A DNA stretch of 64,000 nt from Paracoccaceae bacterium (GTDB lineage Bacteria; Pseudomonadota; Alphaproteobacteria; Rhodobacterales; Rhodobacteraceae). The stretch spans positions 62,001 to 126,000 of the forward strand of contig JAPUEK010000005.1 of assembly GCA_027492585.1 (NCBI GenBank), written 5' to 3'. The translations under genes were made by a program, and so were the position numbers. The notes below the pieces were generated by a model that made no database searches, was not told where the DNA came from, and worked only from the letters and a program-made list of their open reading frames with translations. Positions 28,599-37,407 of the stretch are shown piece by piece (the first letter of the stretch is position 1; each line of letters starts with the position of its first letter).

Positions 28599-29501
28599 AT
28601 GGCCTTCACCCTGCGCCAGTTGCAGTTCTTCATCGGGGCGGCCGAGGCCGGCTCGGTGTCGGGCGCGGCGCGGGCCTTGTCGATCTCGCAATCCTCGGTG
28701 ACGGAGGCGATCCGCGCGCTTGAGGACGATCTCGGCGTGCAGCTTTTCGACCGGCAGGCGCGGGGGCTGCTGATCACCCAGAAGGGATCGGCCTTCCTGC
28801 GCCACGCCCGCCAGATCCTCGCCGATGTGGCGACCGCCCGCAGCGCCTTTGCCGAGGAGGCCGGGCCGCTGACCGGGCGGCTCTCTCTCGGCGTCACCAG
28901 CCTTGTCGCGGGCTATGTGCTCTCCGACATCCTGCAACGTTTCCGCCGTGCCTTTCCGCAGGTGGAGCTGAACGTGATCGAGGACAACGGCGACTATCTC
29001 CAGCATCTGCTGATCGGCGGGGAGCTGGACGTGGCCGTGCTCCTCACCTCTTCGGTCAAGGACCGGCTGGCGCTGCATGTGGAGACGCTGCTCGTCTCGC
29101 CCTACCGGCTCTGGCTGCCGCTCGGCCATCCGCTCGCCGATCAGGAGAGCATCGCGCTCGACCAGCTGGCGGGGCAGCCGCTCATCCAGCTGATGGTGGA
29201 CGAGATCGAGGAAAGCACCCGCCGCCTGATGGGCGCGCTTGCGGTGAAGCCGCAGATCGCCTTCCGCACGCGGTCGGTGGAGGCGGTCCGCAGCCTGGTC
29301 GCCACCGGGGCGGGGCTGGCCATCCTGCCGAGCCTCGTCTACCGGCCCTGGTCGCTGGAAGGCGACCGGATCGGCATCCGCGATGTCTCGGGCGACCTGC
29401 CCTCGGTGCAGGTCGGCCTGGCGTGGAGACGCGGGGCGCCGGTCTCGGCCCCCGCGCTCAACTTCATCCGTTCCGCGCAGGAAAGCCTGCCGCAGCGCTG
29501 A
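28599..29501 (+). CDS. LysR family transcriptional regulator
   Basis: 300-residue LysR-type regulator. The N-terminal winged helix-turn-helix is clear (MAFTLRQLQFFIGAAEAGSVSGAARALSISQSSVTEAIRALE in part, residues 1-60), followed by the linker helix and a two-lobe effector-binding domain (about residues 90-295). It follows the GAF gene closely and precedes, across the opposite-strand CAP-domain gene, the YdcSTUV-like transporter operon. That operon or the GAF gene could be its target; the sequence does not decide. Confidence 0.9.
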   Translation: MAFTLRQLQFFIGAAEAGSVSGAARALSISQSSVTEAIRALEDDLGVQLFDRQARGLLITQKGSAFLRHARQILADVATARSAFAEEAGPLTGRLSLGVTSLVAGYVLSDILQRFRRAFPQVELNVIEDNGDYLQHLLIGGELDVAVLLTSSVKDRLALHVETLLVSPYRLWLPLGHPLADQESIALDQLAGQPLIQLMVDEIEESTRRLMGALAVKPQIAFRTRSVEAVRSLVATGAGLAILPSLVYRPWSLEGDRIGIRDVSGDLPSVQVGLAWRRGAPVSAPALNFIRSAQESLPQR

Positions 29502-29506
29502 TCCTG

Positions 29507-29995
29507 TCAGCCGCGCTTGGGCCGCGCCGCTTCCATCACCCAATAGACCTTGCCGTTGCCGGTGGTCAGGGCGATGCCGATGTCGCGGAAGGAAGGGTCG
29601 ATGATCGCGGCCCAGTGCGGCGGCGAATTGCGCCAGATCTCGGCCGCGGTCGTCGCGGCGGGGTGGCGGGCATAGGCGATGTTCTCATTGGCGCTTTTCG
29701 GCCGGTAGCCGGTGGCCTTGATCCGGGCCGCAAGCTTCGGCCCGCCGGGACGCGAATGGTTGAAGTAATTGTGGTCCACCATGTCGCAGGCATGGAAACG
29801 CGCCGCCCGGTCAAGCCTGGCATTGCGGGAATAGGGCCGCAGACCGCGCGCCTCACGCTCGGCGTTGATCCAGCCGAGCAGCGCCTGCTCCTGTGCCGCA
29901 GCCCCTTCCGGCACCGCGCAATCCGCCCGCACCAGACCCGCGCTTCCCGCGACAAGAGCCGCCCCCATCATGACCACCCGCAACAAGACCTTCAT
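29507..29995 (-). CDS. CAP (SCP/PR1-like) domain secreted protein
   Basis: 162 residues with an N-terminal Sec signal peptide (MKVLLRVVMMGAALVAGSAGLVRA). A CAP domain follows: LLGWINAEREARGLRPYSRN, LDRAARFHACDMVDHNYFNHS with a characteristic His, GYRPKSANENIAYA, and WRNSPPHWAAIIDPSFRDIGIAL with the second His. Bacterial single-domain CAP proteins are periplasmic or secreted and mostly of unknown activity. The start at 29995 opens the signal peptide; longer in-frame sequence upstream is not protein-like. It is convergent with the LysR gene (five-base gap) and divergent from the polyamine-type transporter. Confidence 0.88.
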   Translation of the reverse strand: MKVLLRVVMMGAALVAGSAGLVRADCAVPEGAAAQEQALLGWINAEREARGLRPYSRNARLDRAARFHACDMVDHNYFNHSRPGGPKLAARIKATGYRPKSANENIAYARHPAATTAAEIWRNSPPHWAAIIDPSFRDIGIALTTGNGKVYWVMEAARPKRG

Positions 29996-30114
29996 TCCCC
30001 GCCCACTCCATGCTTCGGCTTCCGCCTGCGTCATTATCCCGGCCAATCCGACAATTCCAAGGCAACGCCCCTGCGGCCTTTCCGCTGTTCGGCAAATTCC
30101 CGCAACATCAACCA

Positions 30115-30162
30115 TCGGAAAATCCGATACATCGTTTCTGCGTTTTGATATTGCGAAATATC
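30115..30162. promoter_or_regulatory. Two neighbouring dyads upstream of the polyamine-type transporter
   Basis: ATCGGA-AA-TCCGAT (30115-30128) and GATATT-GCGA-AATATC (30147-30162) lie 32 bases apart, start to start, about three helical turns. They are about 90-140 bases before the binding-protein start at 30253, in an AT-richer stretch of the divergent gap. They look like operators or a promoter-proximal regulator site. Confidence 0.5.
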
Positions 30163-30252
30163 CCCTGCTCCCTAACCTGTGATGTGACCGGGAACCCGGC
30201 ACCGCGCCGCAGGGCCTCCTCGCCTGCGGCGGAAACCACAGGGAGTTCGCGC

Positions 30253-31410
30253 ATGAAAACCATGAAACTGATGGGCACCACCGCACTGGCGCTCATGACG
30301 GCCATTGCTCCGGCCATGGCCCAGATCACCGCAATCGGCGACGGCGAAGGGGAAGTCTCCATCGTCGCCTGGGCCGGCTATGTCGAGCGGGGCGAGACCG
30401 ACAAGGCCTATGACTGGGTGACGAAATTCGAGGCCGACACCGGCTGCAAGGTCTCGGTCAAGACCGCCAATACCTCCGACGAGATGGTGGCGCTGATGAA
30501 CGAGGGCGGCTTCGACCTCGTGACCGCCTCGGGCGACGCCTCGCTGCGGCTGATCGCCGGGGGCCGCGTGCAGCCGATCAACACCGACCTGATCCCGAGC
30601 TGGTCCACCGTCGATGACCGGCTGAAGGATGCGCCCTGGTATACGGTCGGCGGCGTCCACTACGGCGTTCCCTACATGTGGGGACCGAACGTGCTCATGT
30701 ACAACACCGAGGTCTTCAAGGAAGCGCCGAAGTCTTGGAGCGTGGTCTTCGAGAAGATGGACCTGCCCGACGGCAAGTCCAACGAGGGCCGCGTACAGGC
30801 CTATGACGGCCCGATCCACATCGCCGATGCCGCGCAGTACCTGATGTTCCACAAGCCGGAGCTTGGCATCAAATCGCCCTATGAGCTGAACGAGGATCAA
30901 TACAAGGCCGCGCTCGAACTCCTGCGCGGGCAGCGCCAGCTTGTCAGCCGCTACTGGCACGACGCCTATATCCAGATGGATGACTTCAAGAACGAGGGCG
31001 TGGTCGCTTCCGGCTCCTGGCCCTTCCAGGTCGGACTGCTGAAATCCGAAGGCCTTCCGATCGCCTCGACGATCCCGGAAGAAGGGGCGACCGGCTGGGC
31101 CGACACGACCATGATGCATGTGGACGCCAAGCACCCGAACTGCGCCTACAAGTGGATGGAACATTCGCTGGCTTCCAACCTACAATCCGACCTCGCGGTC
31201 TGGTTCGGCGCCAACCCCTCGGTTCCGGCGGCCTGCACCGACGGGCGCGGCATGTCCACGGCCGAGACCTGCAAGGCCAACGGCATGGATGACTTCGACA
31301 AGATCCGCTTCTGGACCACCCCAACGGCGAATTGCGCGCAAGGCGAAGGCGCCTGCGTGCCGTATTACCGCTGGGTTTCCGACTATATCGGCGTGATCGG
31401 CGGCCGCTGA
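30253..31410 (+). CDS. ABC transporter substrate-binding protein, PotD/YdcS type
   Basis: 385-residue periplasmic binding protein of the spermidine/putrescine group. A Sec signal peptide (MKTMKLMGTTALALMTAIAPAMA) precedes a mature part with VSIVAWAGYVERG, TGCKVSVKTANTSDEMVALM, FDLVTASGDASLRLIAGGRVQ, and GVPYMWGPNVLMYNTEVF, all typical of PotD relatives. It is the first gene of a five-gene operon with ATPase, two permeases and an aminobutyraldehyde-type dehydrogenase, the same set as ydcSTUV-patD of E. coli. A polyamine or its aminoaldehyde product is therefore the likely ligand. An AGGGAG site lies before the ATG. Confidence 0.9.
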   Translation: MKTMKLMGTTALALMTAIAPAMAQITAIGDGEGEVSIVAWAGYVERGETDKAYDWVTKFEADTGCKVSVKTANTSDEMVALMNEGGFDLVTASGDASLRLIAGGRVQPINTDLIPSWSTVDDRLKDAPWYTVGGVHYGVPYMWGPNVLMYNTEVFKEAPKSWSVVFEKMDLPDGKSNEGRVQAYDGPIHIADAAQYLMFHKPELGIKSPYELNEDQYKAALELLRGQRQLVSRYWHDAYIQMDDFKNEGVVASGSWPFQVGLLKSEGLPIASTIPEEGATGWADTTMMHVDAKHPNCAYKWMEHSLASNLQSDLAVWFGANPSVPAACTDGRGMSTAETCKANGMDDFDKIRFWTTPTANCAQGEGACVPYYRWVSDYIGVIGGR

Positions 31411-31421
31411 GGCTCCGCAGT

Positions 31422-31501
31422 TCCCCCGCAAAGGGGGAGCCTCTCACCGCTCCCTCCCTCCCCGCCCGGCCGGGGCCTCCCTTCCCCCTCGTGGGGAAGG
31501 G
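31422..31501 (+). promoter_or_regulatory. Two stem-loops between binding-protein and ATPase genes
   Basis: The first hairpin has stem TCCCCC/GGGGGA with loop GCAAA (31422-31438). The second has stem CCCTTCCCC/GGGGAAGGG with loop CTCGT (31479-31501). Neither has a T tract. They sit right after the binding-protein stop and can stabilise its mRNA or reduce read-through to the ATPase gene. Confidence 0.6.
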
Positions 31502-31561
31502 ATGGGGCCTGTCTCCATCAACCGGCCCCGTCCCCCCCAAACCCCATCCGCAAGGCTTCCC

Positions 31562-32560
31562 ATGACCGCCGCCGTCGAATTCCAGGCCGTTTCGCGCCAT
31601 TTCCCCTCCGCGCAGGGCATCGTCAAAGCCGTGGATGCCGTCGATCTGACCATCGCCGAGGGCAGCTTCTTCGCCATGCTCGGCCCCTCCGGCTCGGGCA
31701 AGACGACCTGCCTGCGGCTGATCTCGGGGTTCGAGAAACCCAGCTCCGGCAGCCTCCGCATCTTCGGGCAGGATGTCTCGGACGTGCCGCCCAACCGGCG
31801 CAATGTGAACACCGTCTTTCAGGATTACGCGCTCTTCCCGCACATGAACGTGCGCGACAACGTGGCCTACGGGCTGATGGTCAAGGGCATGGCCCGCGCC
31901 ACCCGCCACGCCAGGGCCGAGGAGATGCTGGCCCTCGTCCATCTCGACCGCTACGGCGACCGCAAGCCCGGCCAGCTTTCCGGCGGCCAGCGGCAGCGCG
32001 TCGCCCTCGCCCGCGCCCTTGTCAACGAACCCCGCGTGCTGCTGCTCGACGAGCCCCTCGGCGCGCTCGACCTCAAGCTGCGCGAGGCGATGCAGGATGA
32101 ACTCAAATCCCTGCAACAGCGCCTCGGCATCACCTTCGTCTTCGTCACCCATGACCAGCATGAGGCCCTGTCGATGGCCGACAGCCTCGCCGTCTTCAAC
32201 GAGGGCAGGATCGCCCAGATCGGCACTCCCGCCGAGGTCTATGCCAAACCCCGCACCCGCTTCGTCGCGGATTTCGTCGGCTCCTCCAACGTCCTGCCGC
32301 CGGAGCTGACCCGCGCCCTCGGCGGCCCGGCGCAATGGGCCTCGCTCCGCCCCGAGAACACCCGCCTCGCCGCCACGGGTCCCGTCACCGGCACCGTCAC
32401 CGCCCTGCGCTACCTCGGCGCCGCCACCCGCGTCGTCCTCAAGATCGGCGAGACCGATCTCGCCGCCCTCCTGCCCGCCGGCCAGCCCCTGCCCGCCCTC
32501 GGCAGCCAGAGCGCCATCGCCTTCGATCAAAGCGCCCTGCATCTGATGGAGGCGCAGTGA
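31562..32560 (+). CDS. ABC transporter ATP-binding protein, PotA/YdcT type
   Basis: 332-residue ATPase. The Walker A motif GPSGSGKTT is at about residue 40, the Q loop in NTVFQDYALFPHMNV, the signature LSGGQRQRVALARAL at about residue 140, and Walker B VLLLDEPLGALD followed by FVTHDQHEALSMAD. The C-terminal 90 residues form a TOBE-like regulatory domain (VYAKPRTRFVADFVGSSN onward), as in PotA. The start at 31562 follows the two intercistronic hairpins. It drives the two permeases encoded after it. Confidence 0.93.
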   Translation: MTAAVEFQAVSRHFPSAQGIVKAVDAVDLTIAEGSFFAMLGPSGSGKTTCLRLISGFEKPSSGSLRIFGQDVSDVPPNRRNVNTVFQDYALFPHMNVRDNVAYGLMVKGMARATRHARAEEMLALVHLDRYGDRKPGQLSGGQRQRVALARALVNEPRVLLLDEPLGALDLKLREAMQDELKSLQQRLGITFVFVTHDQHEALSMADSLAVFNEGRIAQIGTPAEVYAKPRTRFVADFVGSSNVLPPELTRALGGPAQWASLRPENTRLAATGPVTGTVTALRYLGAATRVVLKIGETDLAALLPAGQPLPALGSQSAIAFDQSALHLMEAQ

Positions 32561-32563
32561 TGC

Positions 32564-32601
32564 CCCTTCTTCTCTTTCCAAATATCCCCGCCGGAGGCTC
32601 C
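32564..32601 (+). repeat. Dispersed AAATATCC repeat, solitary copy inside operon
   Basis: CCTTCTTCTCTTTCC, core AAATATCC, right module CCGCCGGAGGCTCC. It starts three bases after the ATPase stop and fills most of the 70-base gap before the first permease gene. It lies within a cotranscribed unit, so it does not appear to be a full terminator. Confidence 0.88.
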
Positions 32602-32630
32602 GCCCTCCCCTCCCGCGCAAGGGGGCAGGC

Positions 32631-33569
32631 ATGAGCGCCCCGGCCATCCTTCCCGAACGCGGGCTGGGCGACCGGCTGACCGCGCTCTTCTGGCGCCGCC
32701 CGAAGGTGCTTCTGGCGCTGATGCTGACCCCGCCTCTCCTTTGGCTCGGGGTGGTCTATGTCGGCTCGCTCGCAGCACTCCTCCTGCAAAGCTTCTACCG
32801 GATCGACGAGTTCTCCGGCATGGTCGTGCAGGAATTCACGCTCAAGACCTATGCGGAACTCCTGCGCCCGGCCAATTATGACGTGATCGTCAGGACGATC
32901 CTGATGTCGGCCGCCGTGACCCTCGGCTGCGCCACCCTCGCCTTCCCGATCGCCTATTACGCCGCCCGCTTCGCCCGTGGCCGCTGGAAGGCGGTCTTCT
33001 ACCTCGGGATCATGCTGCCGCTGTGGTCGAGCTATCTGGTCAAGGTCTACGCCTGGAAGCTGATCCTGGCCAAGGAAGGGATCATCACCTGGGCGGCGGA
33101 AGGCACCCATACCAGCGGTCTCCTCAACGCGCTCCTCTCCCTGCCGGTGATCGGAGGCAACTCGCTTTCCACCAGCTACATCGGCATGTTCCTCGTCTTC
33201 GTCTATGTCTGGATCCCCTACATGATCCTGCCGATGCAGGCGGCGCTCGAACGCGTGCCGTCCTCGATGCTCGAAGCCTCCGCCGACCTCGGCGCCACCC
33301 GCGCCCAGACCTTCCGCACGGTGATCCTGCCCCTTGCCCTGCCGGGGGTGATCGCCGGGTCGATCTTCACCTTCTCGCTGACGATGGGCGATTACATCAT
33401 CCCCCAGATCGTCGGAAACTCGGCCAATTTCATCGGCATGGCGGTCTACCAACTGCAAGGCACCGCCGGCAACATCCCGCTGGCCGCCGCCTTCGCCGTG
33501 GTCCCCATCGTCATCATGCTGGTCTATCTGTGGCTGGCCAAACGGGCGGGGGCTTTCGATGCACTCTGA
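32631..33569 (+). CDS. ABC transporter permease, PotB/YdcU type
   Basis: 312-residue inner-membrane permease with six predicted hydrophobic segments (first at about residues 25-50, MLTPPLLWLGVVYVGSLAAL). The EAA loop is visible as [20 protein letters not shown] (about residue 225). A conserved LPLWSSYLVKVYAWKLIL segment in the middle is typical of PotB. The start has a GGGGGCAGGC stretch upstream, and its end overlaps the second permease by 11 bases. Confidence 0.92.
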   Translation: MSAPAILPERGLGDRLTALFWRRPKVLLALMLTPPLLWLGVVYVGSLAALLLQSFYRIDEFSGMVVQEFTLKTYAELLRPANYDVIVRTILMSAAVTLGCATLAFPIAYYAARFARGRWKAVFYLGIMLPLWSSYLVKVYAWKLILAKEGIITWAAEGTHTSGLLNALLSLPVIGGNSLSTSYIGMFLVFVYVWIPYMILPMQAALERVPSSMLEASADLGATRAQTFRTVILPLALPGVIAGSIFTFSLTMGDYIIPQIVGNSANFIGMAVYQLQGTAGNIPLAAAFAVVPIVIMLVYLWLAKRAGAFDAL

Positions 33570-34365
33570 ACGCGCCTCCCTCGGGCTGAAGATCGCGGCC
33601 ATCGGCGGGCTTTTGTTCCTGCACCTGCCGATCCTCCTGATCTTCCTCTATGCCTTCACCACCGAGGAGCGGACCTATGCCTTCCCGCCTCCCGGCCTGA
33701 CGACGCAATGGTTCGCCGCCGCCTGGAACCGTCCCGACATCTGGGAGGCGCTCGCCCTTTCCCTCAAGGTCGCCACGGTCGCCACCTTTCTGGCGATGAT
33801 CCTCGGCACCCTCGTCTCCGCCGCCATGGCGCGGGCGCGCTTCTTCGGACGGGAGCAGATCAGCCTCCTGATCGTGCTGCCGATCGCCCTGCCGGGGGTG
33901 ATCACCGGGATCTCGCTGCGCTCCGCCTTCGGGATGATGGAGATTCCCTTCTCCACCTGGACGATCATCCTCGGCCATGCGACCTTCTGCATCGTCATCG
34001 TCTACAACAATGCGGTGGCCCGCTTCCGCCGCCTCTCCGGCGGCATCCTCGAAGCCTCTGCCGATCTCGGCGCCAATGCCTTCCAGACCTTCTGGCACAT
34101 CCTGCTGCCGAACCTCGGCACCGCGCTTCTGGCGGGCGGGATGCTGGCCTTCGCGCTCTCCTTCGACGAGGTGATCGTCACCACCTTCACCGCCGGCCAG
34201 CAGGCGACCCTGCCGATCTGGATGCTGGAGGAGCTGATCCGCCCCCGTCAGCGGCCCGTCACCAATGTCGTGGCCATGGTCGTCTTCGCCGCCACCTTCT
34301 TCCCCATCCTCGCCGCCTATTACCTCACCCGCAACGGGTCCGAGACGGCCGGCTCGGGCAAATGA
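33559..34365 (+). CDS. ABC transporter permease, PotC/YdcV type
   Basis: 268-residue permease, second half of the transmembrane channel. It has a first helix at residues 10-35 ([20 protein letters not shown]), the PotC-like [14 protein letters not shown], and the EAA loop [20 protein letters not shown] at about residue 175. The C-terminal [21 protein letters not shown] is also characteristic of PotC proteins. The start lies inside the end of the first permease gene; the dehydrogenase gene follows after 13 bases. Confidence 0.92.
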   Translation: MHSERASLGLKIAAIGGLLFLHLPILLIFLYAFTTEERTYAFPPPGLTTQWFAAAWNRPDIWEALALSLKVATVATFLAMILGTLVSAAMARARFFGREQISLLIVLPIALPGVITGISLRSAFGMMEIPFSTWTIILGHATFCIVIVYNNAVARFRRLSGGILEASADLGANAFQTFWHILLPNLGTALLAGGMLAFALSFDEVIVTTFTAGQQATLPIWMLEELIRPRQRPVTNVVAMVVFAATFFPILAAYYLTRNGSETAGSGK

Positions 34366-34378
34366 CCGGAGTATTCCC

Positions 34379-35809
34379 ATGACCATCCAGACCCAACTCC
34401 TGATCGGCAACGGCTTCGAGGCAGGCGAGGAGGCCCGCGAACAGGTGCTGAACCCGCGCACCGGCGGCCTGATCCTCGAAGTGCCGGAAGCCTCGACCGC
34501 GCAGGTGGACCGCGCCGTGGCCGCCGCCCGCCGCGCCTTCGCCCATTGGTCGCGCACCACCCCGGCGGAACGCTCCGCCGCCCTTTTGCGGATCGCCGAC
34601 CGGGTTGAGGCGGAGGCGGAAGCCTTCGCTGCCCTGGAGGCGCTGAACTGCGGCAAGCCGATCAATGCCGCGCTGAACGACGAGATCCCTGCCATCGTGG
34701 ATTGCTACCGCTTCTTTGCGGGGGCGGTGCGCTGCCAGCATGGCGCGGTCGCGGGGGAATATCTTTCCGGCCATACCTCCATGATCCGCCGCGATGCGAT
34801 CGGGGTGATCGCCTCGATCGCGCCCTGGAACTATCCGCTGATGATGATGGCCTGGAAGCTCGGCCCGGCCATCGGCGGCGGCAATACGGTGGTCTTCAAG
34901 CCGTCCGAGCAGACGCCGCTCACCGCGCTCAAGATGGCGCGGATACTGGCGGAGGAACTGCCGGAAGGGGTCGTCTCGGTGATCACCGGGCGCGGGCAGA
35001 CGGTGGGCAGCTATCTGATCAACCACCCCGGCGTGGACATGATCAGCCTGACGGGAGACGTGGCCACGGGCCGCAAGATGCTGGATGCGGCGGCGAAAAC
35101 CGTGAAGCGCACCCATCTGGAACTGGGCGGCAAGGCCCCGGTCCTCGTCTTCGACGATGCCGATGTCGGTGCCGTGGTCGAGGGCCTGCGCGCCTTTTCC
35201 TTCTACAACGCCGGGCAGGATTGCACGGCCGCCTGCCGGGTCTATGCCGGCCCGAAGGTCTATGACAATCTCGTGGCCGACCTGACCTCCGCCGCCGCCT
35301 CCATCACCCTTGGCGCCGAGGACGACACCACGAACGAGATCGGCCCCCTGATCAGCCAGCGGCAGCGCGACCGGGTGGCGAGCTTCGTCAACCGCGCCCG
35401 CGAGGTGAACCATATCGAGGTGACCACCGGCGGCGAGGTCATGGATCAGGGCTTCTACTACAAGCCCACCGTCATCGCCGGGGCAACGCAGGCCGATGAG
35501 ATCGTCCGCCGCGAGGTCTTCGGCCCGGTCGTCTCCATCACCCCCTTCACCGAAGTCGACGAAGCGGTGAACTGGGCCAATGACAGCGACTACGGCCTCG
35601 CCTCCTCGGTCTGGACCCGCGATGTCGGCCGCGCCATGGAAACGGCGGCGCGGCTTCGCTACGGCTGCACCTGGATCAACACCCATTTCATGCTGACCAA
35701 TGAAATGCCGCATGGCGGGCTGAAGCAATCGGGCTACGGCAAGGATATGTCAGCCTATGCGCTTGAGGATTATACCGTCGTGCGCCATGTGATGATCAAG
35801 CACGGCTGA
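34379..35809 (+). CDS. Aminobutyraldehyde-type dehydrogenase (PatD-like)
   Basis: 476-residue NAD(P)-dependent aldehyde dehydrogenase. The catalytic Cys is residue 282 ([11 protein letters not shown]) and the general-base Glu is residue 248 (LELGGKAP). The cofactor-binding [18 protein letters not shown] and [16 protein letters not shown] at the end are typical of the gamma-aminobutyraldehyde/betaine-aldehyde group. A GGAG site precedes the ATG. Position as last gene of a polyamine-type importer operon matches E. coli patD, where it oxidises 4-aminobutanal from putrescine to GABA. Betaine aldehyde is a possible alternative because of the choline-related genes elsewhere in the window. Confidence 0.88.
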   Translation: MTIQTQLLIGNGFEAGEEAREQVLNPRTGGLILEVPEASTAQVDRAVAAARRAFAHWSRTTPAERSAALLRIADRVEAEAEAFAALEALNCGKPINAALNDEIPAIVDCYRFFAGAVRCQHGAVAGEYLSGHTSMIRRDAIGVIASIAPWNYPLMMMAWKLGPAIGGGNTVVFKPSEQTPLTALKMARILAEELPEGVVSVITGRGQTVGSYLINHPGVDMISLTGDVATGRKMLDAAAKTVKRTHLELGGKAPVLVFDDADVGAVVEGLRAFSFYNAGQDCTAACRVYAGPKVYDNLVADLTSAAASITLGAEDDTTNEIGPLISQRQRDRVASFVNRAREVNHIEVTTGGEVMDQGFYYKPTVIAGATQADEIVRREVFGPVVSITPFTEVDEAVNWANDSDYGLASSVWTRDVGRAMETAARLRYGCTWINTHFMLTNEMPHGGLKQSGYGKDMSAYALEDYTVVRHVMIKHG

Positions 35810-35842
35810 GCAGGGTCCCGGCCTCCTCCCTTGCCCCATCCA

Positions 35843-35938
35843 CTGTGCATAAATATCCTGCGCGGTTTGCCACCGGTTCCGCCACCGGTTCGAGGGACCG
35901 GTGGCATGGCGGGGGGGTGCAAAACCCCTCCGGCGCCC
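35843..35938 (+). repeat. Dispersed AAATATCC repeat, solitary long variant
   Basis: Degenerate left part, core AAATATCC, TGCGCGGTTTGCC, then an inserted segment with CCACCGGTTC repeats (a CCACCGGT/ACCGGTGG dyad), followed by the usual GGGGTGCAAAACCCC hairpin. A similar insert type is found at 62418. It lies between the convergent dehydrogenase and small membrane protein genes. Confidence 0.82.
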
Positions 35939-35963
35939 AACAAAGGCGCAACGCCGCCCGATC

Positions 35964-36212
35964 TCACCCCATCCGGCCGGCAAGCCCGAAGAGCCGCTGG
36001 AAGAGCGTGCCGCCCACCCGCTTCATCCCCCAGAAGTAGGCGATGATCAGCACCAGCAGCGCAAGCGCAGGCCCGCCGCTGAGCGCGAAGCCGCTCTCGG
36101 TGATGCCTCCGGTCAGCCGGGCGATCAGATAGCCGCCGACGAGGAAGACGAGCAGGAAGTCGAGGATCGCGGCCAGAACCACTTTCCAGGTTTTCGGACG
36201 GTCATCGGGCAT
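35964..36212 (-). CDS. Small membrane protein, RDD-like
   Basis: 82 residues with two membrane segments (about residues 10-32 and 45-63). The C-terminus MKRVGGTLFQRLFGLAGRMG resembles the conserved GGTLxxRxLG segment of RDD proteins. The gene starts at 36212 after a CAGGAG site; the sequence upstream in frame has no homology character. It is downstream of the flavoprotein gene in reverse order (separate, opposite side of a 55-base gap, same strand). The function is unknown. Confidence 0.75.
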   Translation of the reverse strand: MPDDRPKTWKVVLAAILDFLLVFLVGGYLIARLTGGITESGFALSGGPALALLVLIIAYFWGMKRVGGTLFQRLFGLAGRMG

Positions 36213-36267
36213 GGAACACTCCTGTTTTGGGGGAGTGTGGCAGGCCGATGCGCCTGCGGCAAGCCTT

Positions 36268-37407
36268 TCAGCCCGCCGCCCTTCCCGCCCACCGTCCGGT
36301 CGCAAGGCAGGCGGTCAGCAGATAGCCGCCCGTCGGCGCCTCCCAGTCGAGCATCTCGCCGCAGACGAAAACCCCCGGCAGGGCGCGGAGTTCGAGATCC
36401 CCCGTCACCGCCTCCCAGGCGACGCCGCCGGCGACCGAGATCGCCTCATCCATGGGGCGCGGCGGCAGCGGCGGCAGGGCAAGCGCCTTGACCGCCTGCA
36501 CCGGCGCCATCCCGCGTCCGAATTCAAGGATCAGCGCAATCGCCGGGGCGCCGAGGCCAAGCTTCCGCAGGCGGTTGGTCAGGCTCTGCCCCGGCTTCAT
36601 CCGGGCGAGGCGGGCCGCCACCTCCGCCTCCGCCAGATCGGGGAGGAGGTCGAGCGCCAGCCGCCCGCCCTCGCGCAGATCGCGGCTGACGGCGTAGATC
36701 CCGCCACCCTCCAGCCCCTTGGCGGAAATGACGAATTCCCCCCGCTCCCGCCGCGCGCCGACCAGAAGAGCCGCGCCTTTCACCGCCTGCCCGAACTGCC
36801 GCGCCATCTGCGGCGACCAGTCCACGGCAAAGCCCATGTTGGCGGGCTGGAAGGGCCGCAGCGCCACCCCCGCCGCCGCAAGCGGCCCGGTCCAGAGCCC
36901 GTCCGAGCCGAGCCGAGCCCAGCTAGCCCCGCCGAGCGCCAGCACGATGCGCGGCGCCGCCAGAACCTGACGCCCCTCCGGCGTCTCGAAAACCGCGCCA
37001 CCGTCAAACCCCGTCCACCGCCAGCGGGTCCGCAGGTCCACCCCCAGCCCTTCCAGCCGCCGCAACCAGGCGCGCAGCAGGGGCGAGCCCTTCATCGCCA
37101 CCGGAAAGACCCGCCCGGAAGATCCGGTGAACACCTCCTGCCCGAGGCCCCGGCACCAGTCCTGCACCGCCTCGGGCCCGAAGGCCTCCAGCATCGGGCG
37201 CAGGCGGTCCGGAGCATCGTAATGGCCGAGGAAGGCCGGCAGCGCCTCCGCCTTGGTCAGGTTCAGCCCGGATTTCCCGGCCATCAGGAACTTGCGCGCG
37301 GGGGAGGGTCTGGCCTCGCAGACCACCACCCGATGCCCGGCCCGTGCCAGCTCTTCCGCCGCCATCAGCCCGGCGGGACCGGCGCCGATGACGAGCGCGT
37401 CACGCAC
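36268..37407 (-). CDS. TIGR03862 family flavoprotein (HI0933/BaiN-like)
   Basis: 379-residue FAD protein of the HI0933/BaiN type. The N-terminal dinucleotide motif is ALVIGAGPAGLMAAEELARAGH, followed by GKSGLNLTKAE; ALGGASWARLGSDG lies in the middle; the C-terminus has PGVFVCGEMLDWEAPTGGYLL with a second FAD-contact region. The start codon is GTG at 37407, which overlaps the mscS-type gene stop by eight bases, so translation is coupled. The substrate is unknown. Confidence 0.9.
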   Translation of the reverse strand: MRDALVIGAGPAGLMAAEELARAGHRVVVCEARPSPARKFLMAGKSGLNLTKAEALPAFLGHYDAPDRLRPMLEAFGPEAVQDWCRGLGQEVFTGSSGRVFPVAMKGSPLLRAWLRRLEGLGVDLRTRWRWTGFDGGAVFETPEGRQVLAAPRIVLALGGASWARLGSDGLWTGPLAAAGVALRPFQPANMGFAVDWSPQMARQFGQAVKGAALLVGARRERGEFVISAKGLEGGGIYAVSRDLREGGRLALDLLPDLAEAEVAARLARMKPGQSLTNRLRKLGLGAPAIALILEFGRGMAPVQAVKALALPPLPPRPMDEAISVAGGVAWEAVTGDLELRALPGVFVCGEMLDWEAPTGGYLLTACLATGRWAGRAAG

